The notes under the pieces were generated by a model. That model did no database searches. It saw nothing but the letters and a program-made list of their open reading frames with translations, and had not been told where the DNA came from. A DNA stretch of 49,976 nucleotides, taken from the NCBI GenBank assembly GCA_018711815.1, contig DVHU01000076.1, forward strand, positions 1 through 49,976. The letters run 5' to 3'. Below are positions 48,799 through 49,976 of this stretch, in pieces; positions within the stretch are counted from its first letter, which is position 1, and each line of letters opens with the position of its first letter. The DNA comes from Candidatus Egerieimonas intestinavium (GTDB lineage: Bacteria; Bacillota; Clostridia; Lachnospirales; Lachnospiraceae). Both the position numbers and the translations under genes were made by a program.

Positions 48799-49976
48799 AT
48801 GAAGAGAGAAAGGAAAAAAAGGCGGGTCGCCTGGATGCTTGCCCTGATGCTGGCAGCGATAGGACTATTTCCCTCTGCAGTCTGGGCACAGGATGAGACC
48901 CCAACGGACGAAAAGAAAGACACGGGCGTCACCGTGGAGGTGACGGAAGCGTCGGATCAGGAGGCGCTGAAAGCATTTTTACAGACGGATACAGCGCCGG
49001 AAAACTTTGTACTGACCAAGGAGCAGGCCGTCGGCGCCAAGCTTCAGCTAAAGTTTATGGAAATAAAGGAGCCCGTGAAGCTGGGGGAGACCATCTCCCC
49101 GGTGCTGGGAATTTACGACAGCAGCGGGAAACTCCTGGGAACGCTTCAGAAGAGCGAGGAGGTAGCCGTCAGCGCGGAACCTAAGGAGGCGCTCAGCGAG
49201 ACCGAAAAGGGCTTTACCGTAAAGAAGACTGGAACCATTAAGCTGCAGGCCGCCTGGGGAGACATCAAAGCCGAAGGAACCATCACAGCGGAGTGCAGCC
49301 ATCCGGAGGAAAGCAGAAAGACAAATACCACGGAGGCCACCTGCGAGAAGGAGGGAGCACAGACGATCGCCTGTCAGCTGTGTGGGACGGTTTTAGAGGA
49401 AAAGTCCATTAAAGCCACAGGTCATCAGTTCGACCAGTGGAAAAAGGTCAAGGAGGCCACCTGGGAGGAAGCCGGCCAGGAAATCCTGACCTGCAGTATC
49501 TGTGGGAAGGAGAAAGAGCCTAAAGAGACCAGAGAGATTCCGGCCCTGAAGGAAAGCCACGTGAATCATGACTTCAGCGGCGAGGGTGAAGTTAAGGAGG
49601 AGGCCACCTGCACCAAGGAAGGTTTGCTGATTATCAAGTGTGCGGAGCCGAATTGTGACGTCACCGAGCAGAAGACGATTCCCAAGAAGGAACACACCTT
49701 TGGTGAGTGGAAGGTGACCAAGGAGGCTACCTGGGATCAGCCTGGAGAGGAAACTAGAATATGCACCATGTGCCAGGAGGAGAAAGAGACCAGAGCAATT
49801 CCGGCCTTAAAGGAGAGCCACCAGCATGACTTCAGCGGCGAGGAAACTATCGTAAAGGAGGCCACCTGCACAGAGGAAGGGCTGAAAACGGTCAAGTGTA
49901 CTGAGAAAAAGTGCGACGCCACCGAGCAGCAAACGATTCCCAAGACAGCGCACACCTTTGGTCAGTGGAAGGTGAC
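48799..49976 (+). CDS. Secreted protein with Cys-containing tandem repeats, cut by the window end
   Basis: At least 392 residues, open to the last base, so the C-terminus is missing. A signal peptide (basic residues 2-9, hydrophobic 10-28, cleavage after AVWA at 30) is followed by an Ala/Glu-rich domain (about 31-160). Cys-bearing repeats then begin near 165 and alternate. One type has ATWEEAG-like segments with a CxxC pair, the other ATC-x-EG with CxxxxC. Each pair of types is about 86-87 residues (about 260 bp), seen in at least two copies, with conserved HTFGxWKV and IPALKESH. It is probably a surface or wall-associated repeat protein; the repeat fold may bind metal through the Cys pairs. 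GGAGGG precedes the ATG. Confidence 0.8.
   Translation, partial: MKRERKKRRVAWMLALMLAAIGLFPSAVWAQDETPTDEKKDTGVTVEVTEASDQEALKAFLQTDTAPENFVLTKEQAVGAKLQLKFMEIKEPVKLGETISPVLGIYDSSGKLLGTLQKSEEVAVSAEPKEALSETEKGFTVKKTGTIKLQAAWGDIKAEGTITAECSHPEESRKTNTTEATCEKEGAQTIACQLCGTVLEEKSIKATGHQFDQWKKVKEATWEEAGQEILTCSICGKEKEPKETREIPALKESHVNHDFSGEGEVKEEATCTKEGLLIIKCAEPNCDVTEQKTIPKKEHTFGEWKVTKEATWDQPGEETRICTMCQEEKETRAIPALKESHQHDFSGEETIVKEATCTEEGLKTVKCTEKKCDATEQQTIPKTAHTFGQWKV

Noticed and set aside
1-49976. Search for CRISPR arrays, rRNA and tRNA genes
   Set aside because: No spaced short repeats were seen, and no cloverleaf or rRNA core sequence was noticed on either strand by reading. A dedicated program was not available.

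Overview
The window looks like a chromosomal segment of a Gram-positive, spore-forming Clostridia, most likely a GC-rich member of the Lachnospiraceae. The reasons are the core-gene order yicC-remA-gmk-rpoZ-rimO-pgsA-cinA, strong AAGGAGG-type ribosome binding sites, a remA (DUF370) gene, many family-typical small proteins, and candidate sporulation sigma-factor promoters. No rRNA, tRNA or CRISPR array was seen. The family assignment is inference from gene content; no database search was possible.

Layout. 1-1.7 kb: an AT-rich patch unlike the rest. It holds tandem hairpins, a glyoxalase-like gene, a Cro/C1-type regulator and a 70-base hairpin, and is probably the end of an integrated mobile element. 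1.8-6.2 kb: a catabolic cluster with an enolase-superfamily sugar-acid dehydratase, a DASS-like anion transporter, a LysR regulator and an acetyl-esterase-like hydrolase. 6.2-13.0 kb: a consensus promoter, a cobalamin riboswitch and a terminator precede a complete Opp/Dpp/Nik-type ABC transporter and an aspartoacylase-like M14 zinc enzyme. 13.0-17.5 kb: a GntR/FCD regulator diverges from a sodium:solute symporter, an AprA/FrdA-like flavoprotein and a 2[4Fe-4S] ferredoxin. This looks like a small-molecule uptake and reduction module.

17.6-22.4 kb: a MerR regulator with a classic 19-bp-spacer promoter, a DUF5655 protein, a GNAT, and a PepSY lipoprotein with a response regulator and histidine kinase. 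A CiaR-like direct repeat sits at the lipoprotein promoter. 22.4-28.8 kb: an RsmH paralogue, YfcE-type phosphoesterase, Dabb protein, TPR membrane protein, MATE pump, alpha/beta hydrolase, an orphan HicB-like protein and a remnant of an aldo/keto reductase. 28.9-33.1 kb (minus): a P-type ATPase and RqcH.

33.2-38.5 kb: the conserved housekeeping operon yicC to cinA. 38.5-42.6 kb: a probable sporulation-related group. It has two small hypotheticals, a short basic protein, a Cys-rich protein and two divergent subtilisin-like proteases, and three promoters here resemble sigma-E/K sites. 42.6-43.8 kb: NADP-isocitrate dehydrogenase. 48.5-43.9 kb (minus): a five-gene operon (DUF1848, radical SAM, MutM, stand-alone adenylation domain, GNAT) behind a promoter with a perfect 8-bp dyad. 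48.8 kb to the end: a secreted protein with Cys-containing tandem repeats, cut by the window edge.

The best candidates for undescribed biology are the cobalamin-riboswitch ABC transporter/M14 locus with its flavoprotein-ferredoxin neighbour, and the DUF1848/radical SAM/MutM/adenylation operon.
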